From Myxococcales bacterium (GTDB lineage: Bacteria; Myxococcota_A; Polyangia; Polyangiales; Ga0077539), in NCBI GenBank assembly GCA_016793325.1, contig JAEUKI010000032.1, positions 1 through 64,000 on the forward strand: a stretch of DNA of 64,000 bases, read 5' to 3'. Positions within the stretch are counted from its first letter, which is position 1, and each line of letters begins with the position of its first letter. The notes under the pieces were generated by a model. The model had not been told where the DNA came from. It made no database searches and worked only from the letters and a program-made list of their open reading frames with translations. The position numbers and the translations under genes were made by a program. Below are positions 52,807 to 62,053 of the stretch, in pieces.

Positions 52807-53267
52807 CGCGCGAATCGCGCGGCGTCCATAGCGCTGCAGCGATGTGGGCGCGGCAGCAAGCACTCGTCATTCGTCATATGTGGCGAATGCGCTGTATATT
52901 CAGTGACGAAAATCCATCACGCTCGACGCGGCAGCAAGCGGCCGCGCACTGTGCCTCGAAGACATCACGGGGCACTGTCACGCGAGCTATCTCGGCAGGC
53001 GTTCTCGCTCGCGCTCGAACTTCGAGAGAAGAAACGTTCGAACTCTAGCTGCACATTTGCAGGTGATCCGAAGCCCTCCGACGCGGCAGCTCCCGTGCCT
53101 CAGTTCGAGCGCGAGCGAGAACGCCTGCGAAGCACAGTGCGCGGCTGCTTGCTGCCGCGTCGAGCGTGATGGCGTTTCGCTGGTGAATTTCCGATTCGTT
53201 CACCATACGGGACGAATGATGAGAGCCAGCAGCCTCGCCGAGTGTGTTGGAGTTTCATTGGCGAAAG
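52807..53267. other. Intergenic region dominated by a long inverted-repeat element
   Basis: Between two minus-strand genes. Apart from the element at 52928-53158 and its extended arms (52860-53221) there is nothing recognisable; peptides across it are repeat artefacts. Confidence 0.6.
52928..53158 (+). repeat. 231-bp palindromic dispersed element, copy C, with extended arms
   Basis: Same family and orientation as 13342-13572. At this site the inverted repeat continues outward: CCATCACGCTCGAC on the left matches GTCGAGCGTGATGG on the right, and weaker matches with TCATTCGTC reach about 52860 and 53221, making a palindrome of about 360 bases. The extension suggests either an older, fuller copy or nested insertion into another inverted repeat. 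Confidence 0.85.
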
Positions 53268-53669
53268 CTACGGGCTCGTCGGCCGGCGCAGCATGGCCTC
53301 GAACCGGTGCCACGTCGCGAGCTCCATGCGCTCCCATCGCGTCACGCGACAACGACCGAAGTGATAGAAGCCGAGCATCCCCAAGGAGCTCCCGCAGCGC
53401 TGACGACCGGTCTCGAGAAAGCGCAGGGCGAGGGCGATCACTTCGTCTTCGGTCATCGTTTGTCGGAGCGATCGCATCACGCCGAACGGGGCAAATCGCC
53501 CGCGCGCGGTGTGCCAGCTCGTCTCGTGATAGTCGATCGTCGCGAGCAGCGCGCGCAGGTGAACGTCGGGCGTCGCGCGCTCGATCGCTTCTGCGACGGG
53601 TTGCATGCGCGCCTGGTGCTGCGACCACCACAAGGGTGCGACGGTCATCATGAGTGTCGCGACGTTCAT
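53268..53669 (-). CDS. Small hypothetical protein, possible lysozyme-like fold
   Basis: 133 residues from ATG 53669 (GTG 53714 is an alternative). A hydrophobic N-terminus (MNVATLMMTVAPLWW) may be a signal or anchor. The segment LRALLATIDYHETSWHTARGRFAPFGVM resembles the start of lytic transglycosylase domains, where a Glu in an ESxx context is catalytic; here Glu sits in HETSWH. The later GRQRCGSSLGMLGFYHFGRC has two Cys. The match is weak, and no other gene supports it. Confidence 0.5.
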   Translation of the reverse strand: MNVATLMMTVAPLWWSQHQARMQPVAEAIERATPDVHLRALLATIDYHETSWHTARGRFAPFGVMRSLRQTMTEDEVIALALRFLETGRQRCGSSLGMLGFYHFGRCRVTRWERMELATWHRFEAMLRRPTSP

Positions 53670-53785
53670 CGGCACATTGTCTCGCGGTTGGCGCGAGGTG
53701 ACAATTTTTGTCACTCGCCCGAGATTGACTGGTCTCCGCGCGGGCGGTCAAAGTCGGCGAAACACTTCCACTGGGGAGGCGATCG

Positions 53786-55141
53786 ATGGCTTCGTTGCGA
53801 CGACGTGAATGGTTGATTGTGTGTGCGCTTACCGGGAGCGCTTGCTCGCCGATGAACACGCTGCCGATGGAGGCGGAGGACGCTTCGGTGTCCGACGTCG
53901 TCACGGATCGGCAGCGGCCCGACGTGCAGTCGATGGACGCGGGCGACGGAGACGGCGCGATGGACGGAGCGCTCGACGTCGCGCTCGACGTGCCGGAGGA
54001 CGTTCCGAGCCCGCCGCTGGTGTTCATCGATGACCCTGCGCCGCCGACGTGCGTCGCGGACGCGAGCGTGTGCCCCGCCCGTGGAAACACGACGGCGTAC
54101 TGCGTGATGGGCCTCTGTCGCTACGCGTGCTCGGGCGCGTATCGTGACTGCAACGGGCAGGTCGCGGACGGGTGCGAGCTCGACACGTCGTCGAGCGCTG
54201 ACAACTGCGGCCGCTGCGGCAACGCCTGCGCTGCGTCGGTCAACTCGACGGCGCGCTGCGTGATGGGGTTGTGCGCGCTCCAGTGCAACTCGGGCTTCGC
54301 GGACTGCGATCGCATGCCCGGCAACGGGTGCGAAGCGGACACGCAGCGCAGCACGATGACCTGCGGAACGTGCGGGACCGTGTGTCCTTCTGCTCCCAAC
54401 GGCGCGCCGCAGTGCAGCTCGGGGATGTGCGGCGTTCAGTGCACAGCGGGCTTCGGCAACTGCGACATGAACAACGCCAACGGCTGCGAGCTCGACCTGC
54501 GTTCGGACACGAACAACTGCGGGACGTGCGGGACGCGCTGCGCGGGCGGCGCGAACGCCACCGAGCAGTGCAGCGCTGGGATGTGCCGCCTGCAGTGCGC
54601 GGCGGGCTTCGGCAACTGCGACGTGAACAACGCCAACGGCTGCGAGGCCGAGCTCGCGCGCGACCCGAACAACTGCGGGACGTGCGGGACGCGCTGCGCG
54701 ACGCTGCCCAACTCGACGGCGACGTGCGCGGCCAACACGTGTGGCTCGATGTGCAATCCGGGCTTCTCGGACTGCGACGCGAACAGCGCCAACGGCTGCG
54801 AGGTCGACACGCGGAGCTCGCTCGCCAACTGCGGGGCGTGCGGGACGGTGTGCACCTCGACGAGGCCGGGGACGGTCGCTGTGTGCACCGCGGGCATGTG
54901 CCGCTCGCAGTGCTCGACGGGCTTCTCGGACTGCGACTCGAACGCGGCCAACGGCTGCGAGGTCGACACGAACAACAGCCCCATGAATTGTGGTGCGTGC
55001 GGCGCGATGTGCCCGTCGCCGCCGAGCGCCGTGGCGGTTTGCTCGAGCGCCGTGTGCAGCTTCCGGTGCGCGACGGGGTTTTCGAACTGCGACGGCAACA
55101 GCGCCAACGGCTGCGAGGTGCCGCTGCCCGCGTGCCCGTGA
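53786..55141 (+). CDS. Cys-rich repeat lipoprotein
   Basis: 451 residues. Signal peptide and lipobox (LTGSACS) near residue 20, then a Asp/Ala linker. From about residue 90 to the end there are eight repeats of about 43 residues, each with a NNCGTCGTRC-like core, a CSAGMCRLQC pair and GFGNCDxNNANGCE. The cysteines probably form disulfides in an extended, surface-exposed stalk, as in myxobacterial tenascin-like or adhesin-like proteins. Function beyond cell-surface display is unknown. Confidence 0.88.
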   Translation: MASLRRREWLIVCALTGSACSPMNTLPMEAEDASVSDVVTDRQRPDVQSMDAGDGDGAMDGALDVALDVPEDVPSPPLVFIDDPAPPTCVADASVCPARGNTTAYCVMGLCRYACSGAYRDCNGQVADGCELDTSSSADNCGRCGNACAASVNSTARCVMGLCALQCNSGFADCDRMPGNGCEADTQRSTMTCGTCGTVCPSAPNGAPQCSSGMCGVQCTAGFGNCDMNNANGCELDLRSDTNNCGTCGTRCAGGANATEQCSAGMCRLQCAAGFGNCDVNNANGCEAELARDPNNCGTCGTRCATLPNSTATCAANTCGSMCNPGFSDCDANSANGCEVDTRSSLANCGACGTVCTSTRPGTVAVCTAGMCRSQCSTGFSDCDSNAANGCEVDTNNSPMNCGACGAMCPSPPSAVAVCSSAVCSFRCATGFSNCDGNSANGCEVPLPACP

Positions 55142-55224
55142 GCGGGCGGGCTGCGCGAGGCGGGGCGACAACTTCGTGACTCGCGTGGGGGAATGGGTGC
55201 AGTATCGACGGGGCGTACGCGCGC

Positions 55225-58200
55225 ATGGCTGAACCCCCATCGATTCCGGTGCCGCAGCGCCTCGGGCGCTACACGATCGTTCGGCGCCTCGGCGCGGGAG
55301 GGATGGCGGAGGTCTTTCTCGCGCGCTCGCGAGGCGCCGAGGGGACCGACAAGCTGCTCGTGGTCAAGCGGATCCTCCCGCAGTTCGCGTCGAACCAGCG
55401 ATTTCGCGCGATGTTCGTCGACGAGGCGAAGGTGGCGCTGCGGCTCAACCACCCGAACATCGTTCAGGTGTACGGCTTCGAGTCCGACGGGCCGTCGCTG
55501 CTGCTCGTGATGGAGTTCATCGACGGGCCGGACCTCGCGCAGCTCGCGCGGGCGGCGCACGGGCGCGGCGAGAAGCTCCCGCCGGGGCTTTGCGCGTGGA
55601 TCGTGCGCGAGGTCGCCAAGGGGCTTCACTACGCGCACGAGCGAAAGGACGAGGACGGGCAGTCGCTCGACATCGTTCACCGTGATGTTTCTCCGGCGAA
55701 CGTGCTGCTCTCGCACGACGGCGTCGTGAAGCTCGGGGACTTCGGGATCGCGCGAGCGCGCATGAGCTCGGGCGACGACGACCTCGCGATCAAGGGAAAA
55801 TTCGCGTACATGAGCCCCGAGCAAGCGCGGCTCGATCCGGTGGATCGTCGCGCGGACGTGTACGCGCTGGGGATCATGCTGGGCGAGCTCGCCGCGGGGC
55901 GAACGCTTCACGATGGAGTCGTGTCCGGGGGCGACTTGCTCCCGCGGCTGCGACGCGGCGAGGGGCCGGACTTGTTGAAGGTCGCGACGAGCGTCGGCGA
56001 AGAGCTGCGGTCGATCGTCGCGCGGATGATTGAGTCGGACCGCGAGCGTCGCTTCGCGAGCGCGCGCGAGGTGTACGAGGCGCTGACGAAGTACCTGCGC
56101 GGGCTCGACGAAGAGTGGGACAGCGAGCGGCTCGAGGCGTATCTCGAACGGTTTTTCGCCCGTGAAGTGATCTCTCCCTCGCTCGAGGTCCCCGAGCCCG
56201 AGCGCGAAAACGCGCAAGAAGCGACGACCGTCGCGCACGGCCGGCGCACCAAGGGCAAGGGCGAAGGCGAGCGCTCGCTGCCGTCGATCGTCGGGGACAT
56301 CGGGCTCGTTCGCGAGCGGCTTCACGTGGCCGTCGTCGCGGGGCGCTTCGTGGCGCCGAGGCTGCAGAACGAGACGGTGGACACGCGCGCGCTGTTCGAC
56401 CTCGTGGCGTCGCTGGCGTTCAAAGCGGACGCGACGCTCGAGCGATCGGAGGACGACGGGCGGTTCACGTTGGTCGTTGGCGTGTTGCGGCCTGGGGTCG
56501 ATCACGCGATGACGGCCTCGCGGCTCGCGCTCGACATCGCGGACGCGGTTCAGTCGCTCGGCGGCGAGCTCGACAGCTCTCCGGGCGTGGCGCTCGGCGT
56601 CGCGCGCGGCGTGGCTGCGGCTGCGCGCGGCGGGTCGGGGTCGCTGCTCGGGTTCGACATCGTCGACGAGAGCGCGTCGTTTGCGTCGACGTTGGCCGAC
56701 GTCGCAGAGCAGGGCGAGGTGCTCGCGACCGCGGGCTTCTATCGGCTCGTTCGACGGGCGTTCGTGCTCAGCGAGTCGGGGGCGCGCGCGGGGATCGGGA
56801 CGCGGATCTACCGCTTGGATCGCGCCAAATCACGGGCCGAGCGAGAGGCGGACATCGACGCCGCGACGGTGCTCCTCGTGGGCCGAAGCGGCGAGCTCGA
56901 GCGCTTGCGAGACGCGGTCAACCGCGTCGAGGCTGCGGGGCGCGGGCAATCGCTGCTCGTCACCGGCGAGCTCGGCGCGGGAAAGAGCGCCCTGCTCGCG
57001 GCGTTCGCGGCGGAGCACGAGACCACGCGGGGCCCGTGCGCGCGCGCGACGGTGGGCTTCGGTCAGGGCGAGTCGAACTACGGAGCGGTCGCGCAGCTCA
57101 CGCTCGCGACGCTGGCGCTCTCGGAAGAAGACGCGCTCAACGGCTCGGCGGTGGACGCCGCGATCGATCGCGCGCTGGCTGTGATTCGATTGGGCGCGGG
57201 CGCCTCGAGCCGCGCGGCGCGGCGGGCGTTGCGCGTGGCGCTCGGTCGCGAGGCGGGAGAAGAGGGCGAGGCGGGGGCGCTCGCGCGAGAGCTCGCGATT
57301 ACGCTGCGCAAATTGCTGAGCGCTGGCGCGGTCCTCGCGCCGCTCGTCGCGATCGTGGACGGCGTGGATCAAGCGGACGAGGGGTCGCGCGCGGTCTTGA
57401 AAGAGCTCGCGCGAAAGCCTCCCGCGGGGCCTGTGCTCTTGGTGCTCGGGCTTCGCGATGGAGACTCGCTCGTGCGCGAGTGCGAGGGGGCGACGCTGCT
57501 CGACGTCGCTCCGTTGTCGATGCACAACCGCGCGAAGCTCATCGCGACGCGGCTCGGCACGCGGGACGTTGGCGAGGACCTCGTGCGCGAGGTCTCTGCG
57601 GTCGCCGGGGGAAATCCCCTGATGATCCTCGAGGTGCTCGAGGCGATGGGCGATCGCGGCCGGCTCGAGGTGCTCGCGGACGAGCAGGGCTCGCGCGCGC
57701 GACTGTCTGCGGCGCGCGAGGGCGAAGCGCCGCTGCCGACGACGCTCGAAGAGGTCCTCGCGGCGCGGGTCGACTCGCTTCCGCCCGAGGCGAGGGCGCT
57801 CGCTCGGTGGTGCGCGTTGATCGACCGAGAGATCCCGACGGACGTGCTCGAGTCGCTCGCGGGAGACGACGCTCCGCGCGCGATCGGCAGGCTTTTGGCC
57901 GATGGAATCTTGGTGCGCACGCGGAGCACCGCCGAGAGCGTGACCTTCGCGCACGCGGCGCTGGCGAAGGTCGCGCGCACCTCCATCGATCCCACGCAGA
58001 TCGCGGGGATGCACGCGCGGATCGCGGCGGTGCTCGAGCGTCGCTCGGCGTCGCGGGGCCCTGGGGCGGCGATGGTCGCGCGGCACCGCGAGGCCGCGGG
58101 CGCGTTGCGTCCTGCGGCGCGGGCGTGGATCGAAGCGGCGAGCGCGCAGCGCGCGGCGGGGCGCTATCGCGAGGCGTACGAGCACTACGCGCGGGTGCTC

Positions 58201-59502
58201 GGGCTCACGGAGGGGGCGAACGATCCAGAGGCGTTTTCGCTGCGATTTGCGGCGCATTCGGGCAGAGAAGACATCGATCGCATCGGCGGCAGGACGCGCT
58301 CGCGGCGCGCGGCGCTGATGGCGTTGCGGCAGAGCGCCGTCGAGTCGAGGGACCCGCGGCTCGTGGCGCGCGCGCTCGCGCGGCAGGCGAGATACAAGTT
58401 CGACACGGGGCTCGGGGCGCACATCGAGCGCGACGTGACTGCGGCGGTTCGCGCTTCGCGTCGCGCGGCGGACGCCCGTGCGGAGGCCGAGGCGAGGCGC
58501 GTGCTCGCGCTGTACCTCGGTCAGCGAGGGCGCTACGCAGAGGCGCTCGTCGCGACGGATCACGCGCTCTCTGCGCTCGACACGCGCAGCGCCGCGCAGC
58601 CTCCGCCAGGAGGGACGCCGGACGAAGGCGTCCGCGCCGCGCGAACGCTGCGGATCGAAGTGCTCCTCGCGCGAGGGGCGCTCTTTCGACAAACGGGCGA
58701 GATCGAGCGGGCGATCGAAGTGTACGCGGAGGCCTACGCGCTCCTCGCGCGGTTCGGTCCGCGGAGGCTGTTGGCGCAGGTGCTCAACGCGCTCGGCGTC
58801 GCGTGCTTCTCTCGTGGGGACTATAGCGACTCGTTGACCTTGTACCGCGCGTCGCTCGCGGCGCAGCGCGAGACCGGGCAGCGCGATCGATTGGGCGTCG
58901 CGCTCTCGAACGCGGGGCAAGCGTTCGCGGCGCTCGGCCGCGACGACCTCGCGATGCTCTACCTTCGCAAGGCGCTCGATGTGTACACAGCGCTCGGAGC
59001 GCGGGGCTCGGGCAGCGCGGACGCGCGCGTGGCGCTGGCGGAGGTGTACGCGACGCGCGGAGAGACCGAGGCGGCGCTCGCCGAGCTCGAGCTCGCGAGG
59101 CGCGAGGCGGCGCAGTCCGGGTCGATGTACGACATGGTTCGCGTGCGGCTGGGAGACGCGCTCGTGGCCCTGGCGCGCGGCGAGTTTCGCGGAGCGCGCG
59201 CGAGCGCAGAAGAGGCCGAGCGGATCGCGACGGACGCGGGGATCACGCAGTACGTCCTGCACGCGCGGGCGCTCGGCGCCGAGGCGGCGGCGAGGGCAGG
59301 GGATCGCGTCGCTGCGCTGCGGCTCGCGGATCGCGCGCTCGGCGACCCCGCGATGGCCGAGCCCTGGAGGATCGAGCGCGGAGACAGGGTGCTCCAGTCG
59401 CTCGAGCGCGCGCTGCGCGAGGCGGACGAGCCCGAGCGCGCGACGCTCGTGAGCGAGCTCGGTCGGCAGAAGCGGCGCTCGATCGCTCCTCCGCCCCTGT
59501 AA
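55225..59502 (+). CDS. Ser/Thr kinase fused to AAA-type ATPase and TPR module (PknK-like)
   Basis: 1425 residues from ATG 55225. Residues about 10-280 form a kinase: Gly loop LGAGGMAEVFLA, Lys in LLVVKRILP, catalytic IVHRDVSPANVLL, DFGIAR, SPEQARLDP. A variable region follows with a possible cyclase-like or GAF-like segment (about 370-540). Around 580 there is a Walker A GELGAGKSALLAAF with a Walker B VAIVDGVDQADEG, as in MalT/STAND ATPases. The last 450 residues are tetratricopeptide repeats (AEALVATDHAL, LLAQVLNALGVACFSRGDY, AMLYLRKALDVYTALG). It probably links protein interactions sensed by the TPRs to kinase output. Confidence 0.93.
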   Translation: MAEPPSIPVPQRLGRYTIVRRLGAGGMAEVFLARSRGAEGTDKLLVVKRILPQFASNQRFRAMFVDEAKVALRLNHPNIVQVYGFESDGPSLLLVMEFIDGPDLAQLARAAHGRGEKLPPGLCAWIVREVAKGLHYAHERKDEDGQSLDIVHRDVSPANVLLSHDGVVKLGDFGIARARMSSGDDDLAIKGKFAYMSPEQARLDPVDRRADVYALGIMLGELAAGRTLHDGVVSGGDLLPRLRRGEGPDLLKVATSVGEELRSIVARMIESDRERRFASAREVYEALTKYLRGLDEEWDSERLEAYLERFFAREVISPSLEVPEPERENAQEATTVAHGRRTKGKGEGERSLPSIVGDIGLVRERLHVAVVAGRFVAPRLQNETVDTRALFDLVASLAFKADATLERSEDDGRFTLVVGVLRPGVDHAMTASRLALDIADAVQSLGGELDSSPGVALGVARGVAAAARGGSGSLLGFDIVDESASFASTLADVAEQGEVLATAGFYRLVRRAFVLSESGARAGIGTRIYRLDRAKSRAEREADIDAATVLLVGRSGELERLRDAVNRVEAAGRGQSLLVTGELGAGKSALLAAFAAEHETTRGPCARATVGFGQGESNYGAVAQLTLATLALSEEDALNGSAVDAAIDRALAVIRLGAGASSRAARRALRVALGREAGEEGEAGALARELAITLRKLLSAGAVLAPLVAIVDGVDQADEGSRAVLKELARKPPAGPVLLVLGLRDGDSLVRECEGATLLDVAPLSMHNRAKLIATRLGTRDVGEDLVREVSAVAGGNPLMILEVLEAMGDRGRLEVLADEQGSRARLSAAREGEAPLPTTLEEVLAARVDSLPPEARALARWCALIDREIPTDVLESLAGDDAPRAIGRLLADGILVRTRSTAESVTFAHAALAKVARTSIDPTQIAGMHARIAAVLERRSASRGPGAAMVARHREAAGALRPAARAWIEAASAQRAAGRYREAYEHYARVLGLTEGANDPEAFSLRFAAHSGREDIDRIGGRTRSRRAALMALRQSAVESRDPRLVARALARQARYKFDTGLGAHIERDVTAAVRASRRAADARAEAEARRVLALYLGQRGRYAEALVATDHALSALDTRSAAQPPPGGTPDEGVRAARTLRIEVLLARGALFRQTGEIERAIEVYAEAYALLARFGPRRLLAQVLNALGVACFSRGDYSDSLTLYRASLAAQRETGQRDRLGVALSNAGQAFAALGRDDLAMLYLRKALDVYTALGARGSGSADARVALAEVYATRGETEAALAELELARREAAQSGSMYDMVRVRLGDALVALARGEFRGARASAEEAERIATDAGITQYVLHARALGAEAAARAGDRVAALRLADRALGDPAMAEPWRIERGDRVLQSLERALREADEPERATLVSELGRQKRRSIAPPPL

Positions 59503-59639
59503 TCAAGTTGACTGGTGATTCGTTGGAGAGTTCGATCGTGGCGTGCCCTCGCGCTCGCGCGTGGCGCGCGGCCTGCGCGTTTCGCGTCGCGGATGTCTTC
59601 CTTCGGGTGCGCCGCTCGCGGTAGAACGCGCTACTCGCC

Positions 59640-60863
59640 TTGCAACAGTCGACACCGCCTCCGGCATTTGGTCTGGGGGCTCGATCCCTCTCAGCGATTA
59701 TCTTGTCCGGCGGCGGAGCGCGCGGGGCGTACGAAGCGGGCGTCTTGTCGTACCTGTTCGACGAGATGCCGAGGCTCGGGGCGAAGGCGCCGGGCTTCGA
59801 CGTGATCTGCGGGACGTCGGTCGGCGCGATCAACGCGGTGTACCTCGCGGCGCACGCGCACGCGCTCGCGCCGGGCGTTCGTCGGCTCGCGGACTTGTGG
59901 AGCGGCCTGGAGCTGCAGCACGTCGTCCGCTTCGGCGTGCTCGAAGCGATGCGACTGCCGAAGGTGCTCTGGGGCGGAGGGCAAGACGCGCAGGGCGTGT
60001 TCGACGTTCGTCCGTTGATCGAGCTCGTGACCAAAGAGGTCCCGTGGCGCGCGATCGGCCGCGCGATCTCGCGAGGGTATCTCCGCGCGCTCGCGGTGAG
60101 CGCGACGGAGATCGCGACGGGGCGCACGGCGGTGTTCATGGACGCGCACCCAGAGATGGCGTTGCCGACGAGCCTCGGGCCGCGCTCGCACGTGGTTCCG
60201 GGGCCGATCGGGCCGCAGCACGCGCTGGCGAGCGCCGCGATTCCGCTGGTGTTTCCCCCGGTGCGCGTGGGCTCGATGTTGTACTGCGACGGAGGCCTGC
60301 GGCAGAACACGCCGATGGCGCCCGCGCTGCACTTGGGGGCGTCGAAGCTCCTGGTGATCGGCCTGTCGCGCGAGGTGAAGGGCAGCGCTGTTCCCGAGGG
60401 GCGCTTGCCCACAACAAAGGCTCCAGGCGCGCCATTTTTGTTGGGAAAGCTCCTCAACGCCTTCTTGCTCGACCACGTCGAGTCCGACCTCGAGCTGCTC
60501 GACCGGATCAACGAGCTCATCGATGTCGGCCGCTCGGTGTACGGCGCGGACTTCGTCGAGAAGCTCTCGCGCGAGGCCGAGCGTCGCGGGGCGCGTCGCT
60601 ACAAGCCCATTCACACGCTGGTCGTGCGTCCGAGCGAGGACATCGGTCGCATCGCGGCGGATCACGTTCGACGCGGTCGCATCTCGGGGCCGCTCGTGAC
60701 GCGAAAGGCGCTCGCGATGCTCGAGTCCGGGATCAACGACGAGGCCGACCTCGCGAGCTATCTCTTGTTCGACGGGGCGTTTTGCCGGCGCTTGATCGAG
60801 CTCGGCCGCGCCGACGCGCACGCTCGTCGCCACGAGCTCGCGGGCTTCTTCGACGAGCCCTGA
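59640..60863 (+). CDS. Patatin-like phospholipase
   Basis: 407 residues from a TTG start; no better start with a ribosome binding site is visible. The patatin domain shows the oxyanion loop SGGGARGAYEAG near residue 24, nucleophile Ser in GTSVGAIN near 58, and the dyad Asp in CDGGLRQNTP near 217. A C-terminal extension (260-407) includes KLLNAFLLDHVESDLELLDRINELI and is typical of bacterial patatins. It probably hydrolyses acyl chains of phospholipids in the cytoplasm or at the membrane; no signal peptide is seen. Confidence 0.9.
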   Translation: MQQSTPPPAFGLGARSLSAIILSGGGARGAYEAGVLSYLFDEMPRLGAKAPGFDVICGTSVGAINAVYLAAHAHALAPGVRRLADLWSGLELQHVVRFGVLEAMRLPKVLWGGGQDAQGVFDVRPLIELVTKEVPWRAIGRAISRGYLRALAVSATEIATGRTAVFMDAHPEMALPTSLGPRSHVVPGPIGPQHALASAAIPLVFPPVRVGSMLYCDGGLRQNTPMAPALHLGASKLLVIGLSREVKGSAVPEGRLPTTKAPGAPFLLGKLLNAFLLDHVESDLELLDRINELIDVGRSVYGADFVEKLSREAERRGARRYKPIHTLVVRPSEDIGRIAADHVRRGRISGPLVTRKALAMLESGINDEADLASYLLFDGAFCRRLIELGRADAHARRHELAGFFDEP

Positions 60864-60867
60864 TCGC

Positions 60868-61980
60868 TCAGCGAACCCACACGGTCGCGAAGCTGCGAAT
60901 CGTGCGGTCGCTTGGCCAGTTCGCGCGCGCGACGTTTCCCGCAGAGAACGAGAGCGAGGGATCGCTGTCTTCGCGCACGCCGCCGACGCCTACCCACGAG
61001 TCGTGCGTGTCGCAGCTGTCGATCGCGTTCTCGTTGCCGATCGCTCCGATGCGGACGCGCGCGTGTCCGCGCGAGTTGGCGCGCACGTTGAACCCCGAGC
61101 GCCGACACCATGGCTGCAGTCGCGAGTCGGGGACGGCGTCGAGCCAGTTGTCCACGCTGATGGCAGAGCCGTACGCGTTGTCGCCGCCGAGAAACACCGC
61201 GCGAAGCGACGCGATCGACGGCGTCGAGCCGCTCACGAGCGAGCCTCGAACGCGGTTGGTGCTCTCGCCCGTGCTCACTTCGACGAGGACGTCGCGCACG
61301 GGGTACACGAGCATCCCGCGTGTTTTGCACTCGCGGCGATCGCGGTCGACGTTGTGCGGCTCGAACGTCTCCATGTTGGTCCAGAGCGTCGAGTCGTAGG
61401 CGAAGCGCTGGGGCGTGGGGCCGCCAGCGGTCGTTCCGTCAGCTTTGAGGACCATGACGAAGCGATCACCGCCGCCAAACGCCTGACAAAAGCCGCACCA
61501 AGGAGCGCCGCCGATCGTGAGCACGTGCACGCCATCGTCGCGCGCGTCGGCGCACGTCGCGATCGTGCCGAGCACTGGGCGACAACGTCCGTCCCCGCAA
61601 TCGAAGGTCCCTGCTGCGCACGGCGCGCTGTCTGCGGGCGTGACGTCGGGCGCGTCCGTCGCTGTCGCGTCGCTGCTGTCCGCTTCCGATGCGTCGCGCA
61701 CGTCCATGGAAACCATCGCGTCCGACGCGTCACCGACGTCCGTGCTCGTCGCGTCCGCGCTGTCTTCGCGCGCGTCGGCGACGTCGATCGGCGAGCGGTC
61801 ATCGAGCGCGTCCTCGTCGCTGATCGTGTCTGCGAGGACCGCGTCGTTCTCTGCGACGTCGGTCGCGAGGTCGTCGACCGCGTCCGCGCCGTTCGCGCTG
61901 TCCCTCAATCGCGCGTGCGGAAGCGAACACGCAGCGAGCGCAGAAGCGAGGATCGCGAGGGAAGCGCGAGAGTTCGACAC
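60868..61980 (-). CDS. Lipoprotein with fibrinogen-like C-terminal region, paralogue A
   Basis: 370 residues. Signal peptide with lipobox (ALAAC) directly followed by SLPHARLR, a motif shared with the next gene upstream (ALPHAQLR). A 100-residue Asp/Ala/Thr-rich linker precedes a Cys-containing domain: APWCGFCQAFGGGDRFVMVLKADG, RRECKTRGMLVYPVRDVLVEV, HARVRIGAIGNENAIDSCDTHDSWVGVGG. The last part lines up with the paralogue's FReD-like region. It is likely a surface lipoprotein with ligand-binding function. Confidence 0.8.
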   Translation of the reverse strand: MSNSRASLAILASALAACSLPHARLRDSANGADAVDDLATDVAENDAVLADTISDEDALDDRSPIDVADAREDSADATSTDVGDASDAMVSMDVRDASEADSSDATATDAPDVTPADSAPCAAGTFDCGDGRCRPVLGTIATCADARDDGVHVLTIGGAPWCGFCQAFGGGDRFVMVLKADGTTAGGPTPQRFAYDSTLWTNMETFEPHNVDRDRRECKTRGMLVYPVRDVLVEVSTGESTNRVRGSLVSGSTPSIASLRAVFLGGDNAYGSAISVDNWLDAVPDSRLQPWCRRSGFNVRANSRGHARVRIGAIGNENAIDSCDTHDSWVGVGGVREDSDPSLSFSAGNVARANWPSDRTIRSFATVWVR

Positions 61981-62053
61981 GGTGCGTCAGGCCTCTCGTT
62001 GGTTATCGCGCACACCAATGACGTTCGTCAATGTGCACGGACAGCGTGATCGA

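Noticed and set aside
52842..53048. Small plus-strand frame at the third element copy
   Set aside because: Falls inside the inverted repeat and mirrors frames at the other copies.
50965..53169. 734-codon plus-strand open frame
   Set aside because: Arg/Glu-rich shadow of the minus-strand membrane protein gene, running into the palindromic element; no domain or start context.
54436..56505. 689-codon minus-strand open frame
   Set aside because: Spans two unrelated plus-strand genes with clear domains and shows no domain itself.
56830..59262. 810-codon minus-strand open frame
   Set aside because: Antisense of the ATPase-TPR part of the kinase gene; composition is typical for the opposite frame of GC-rich coding DNA.
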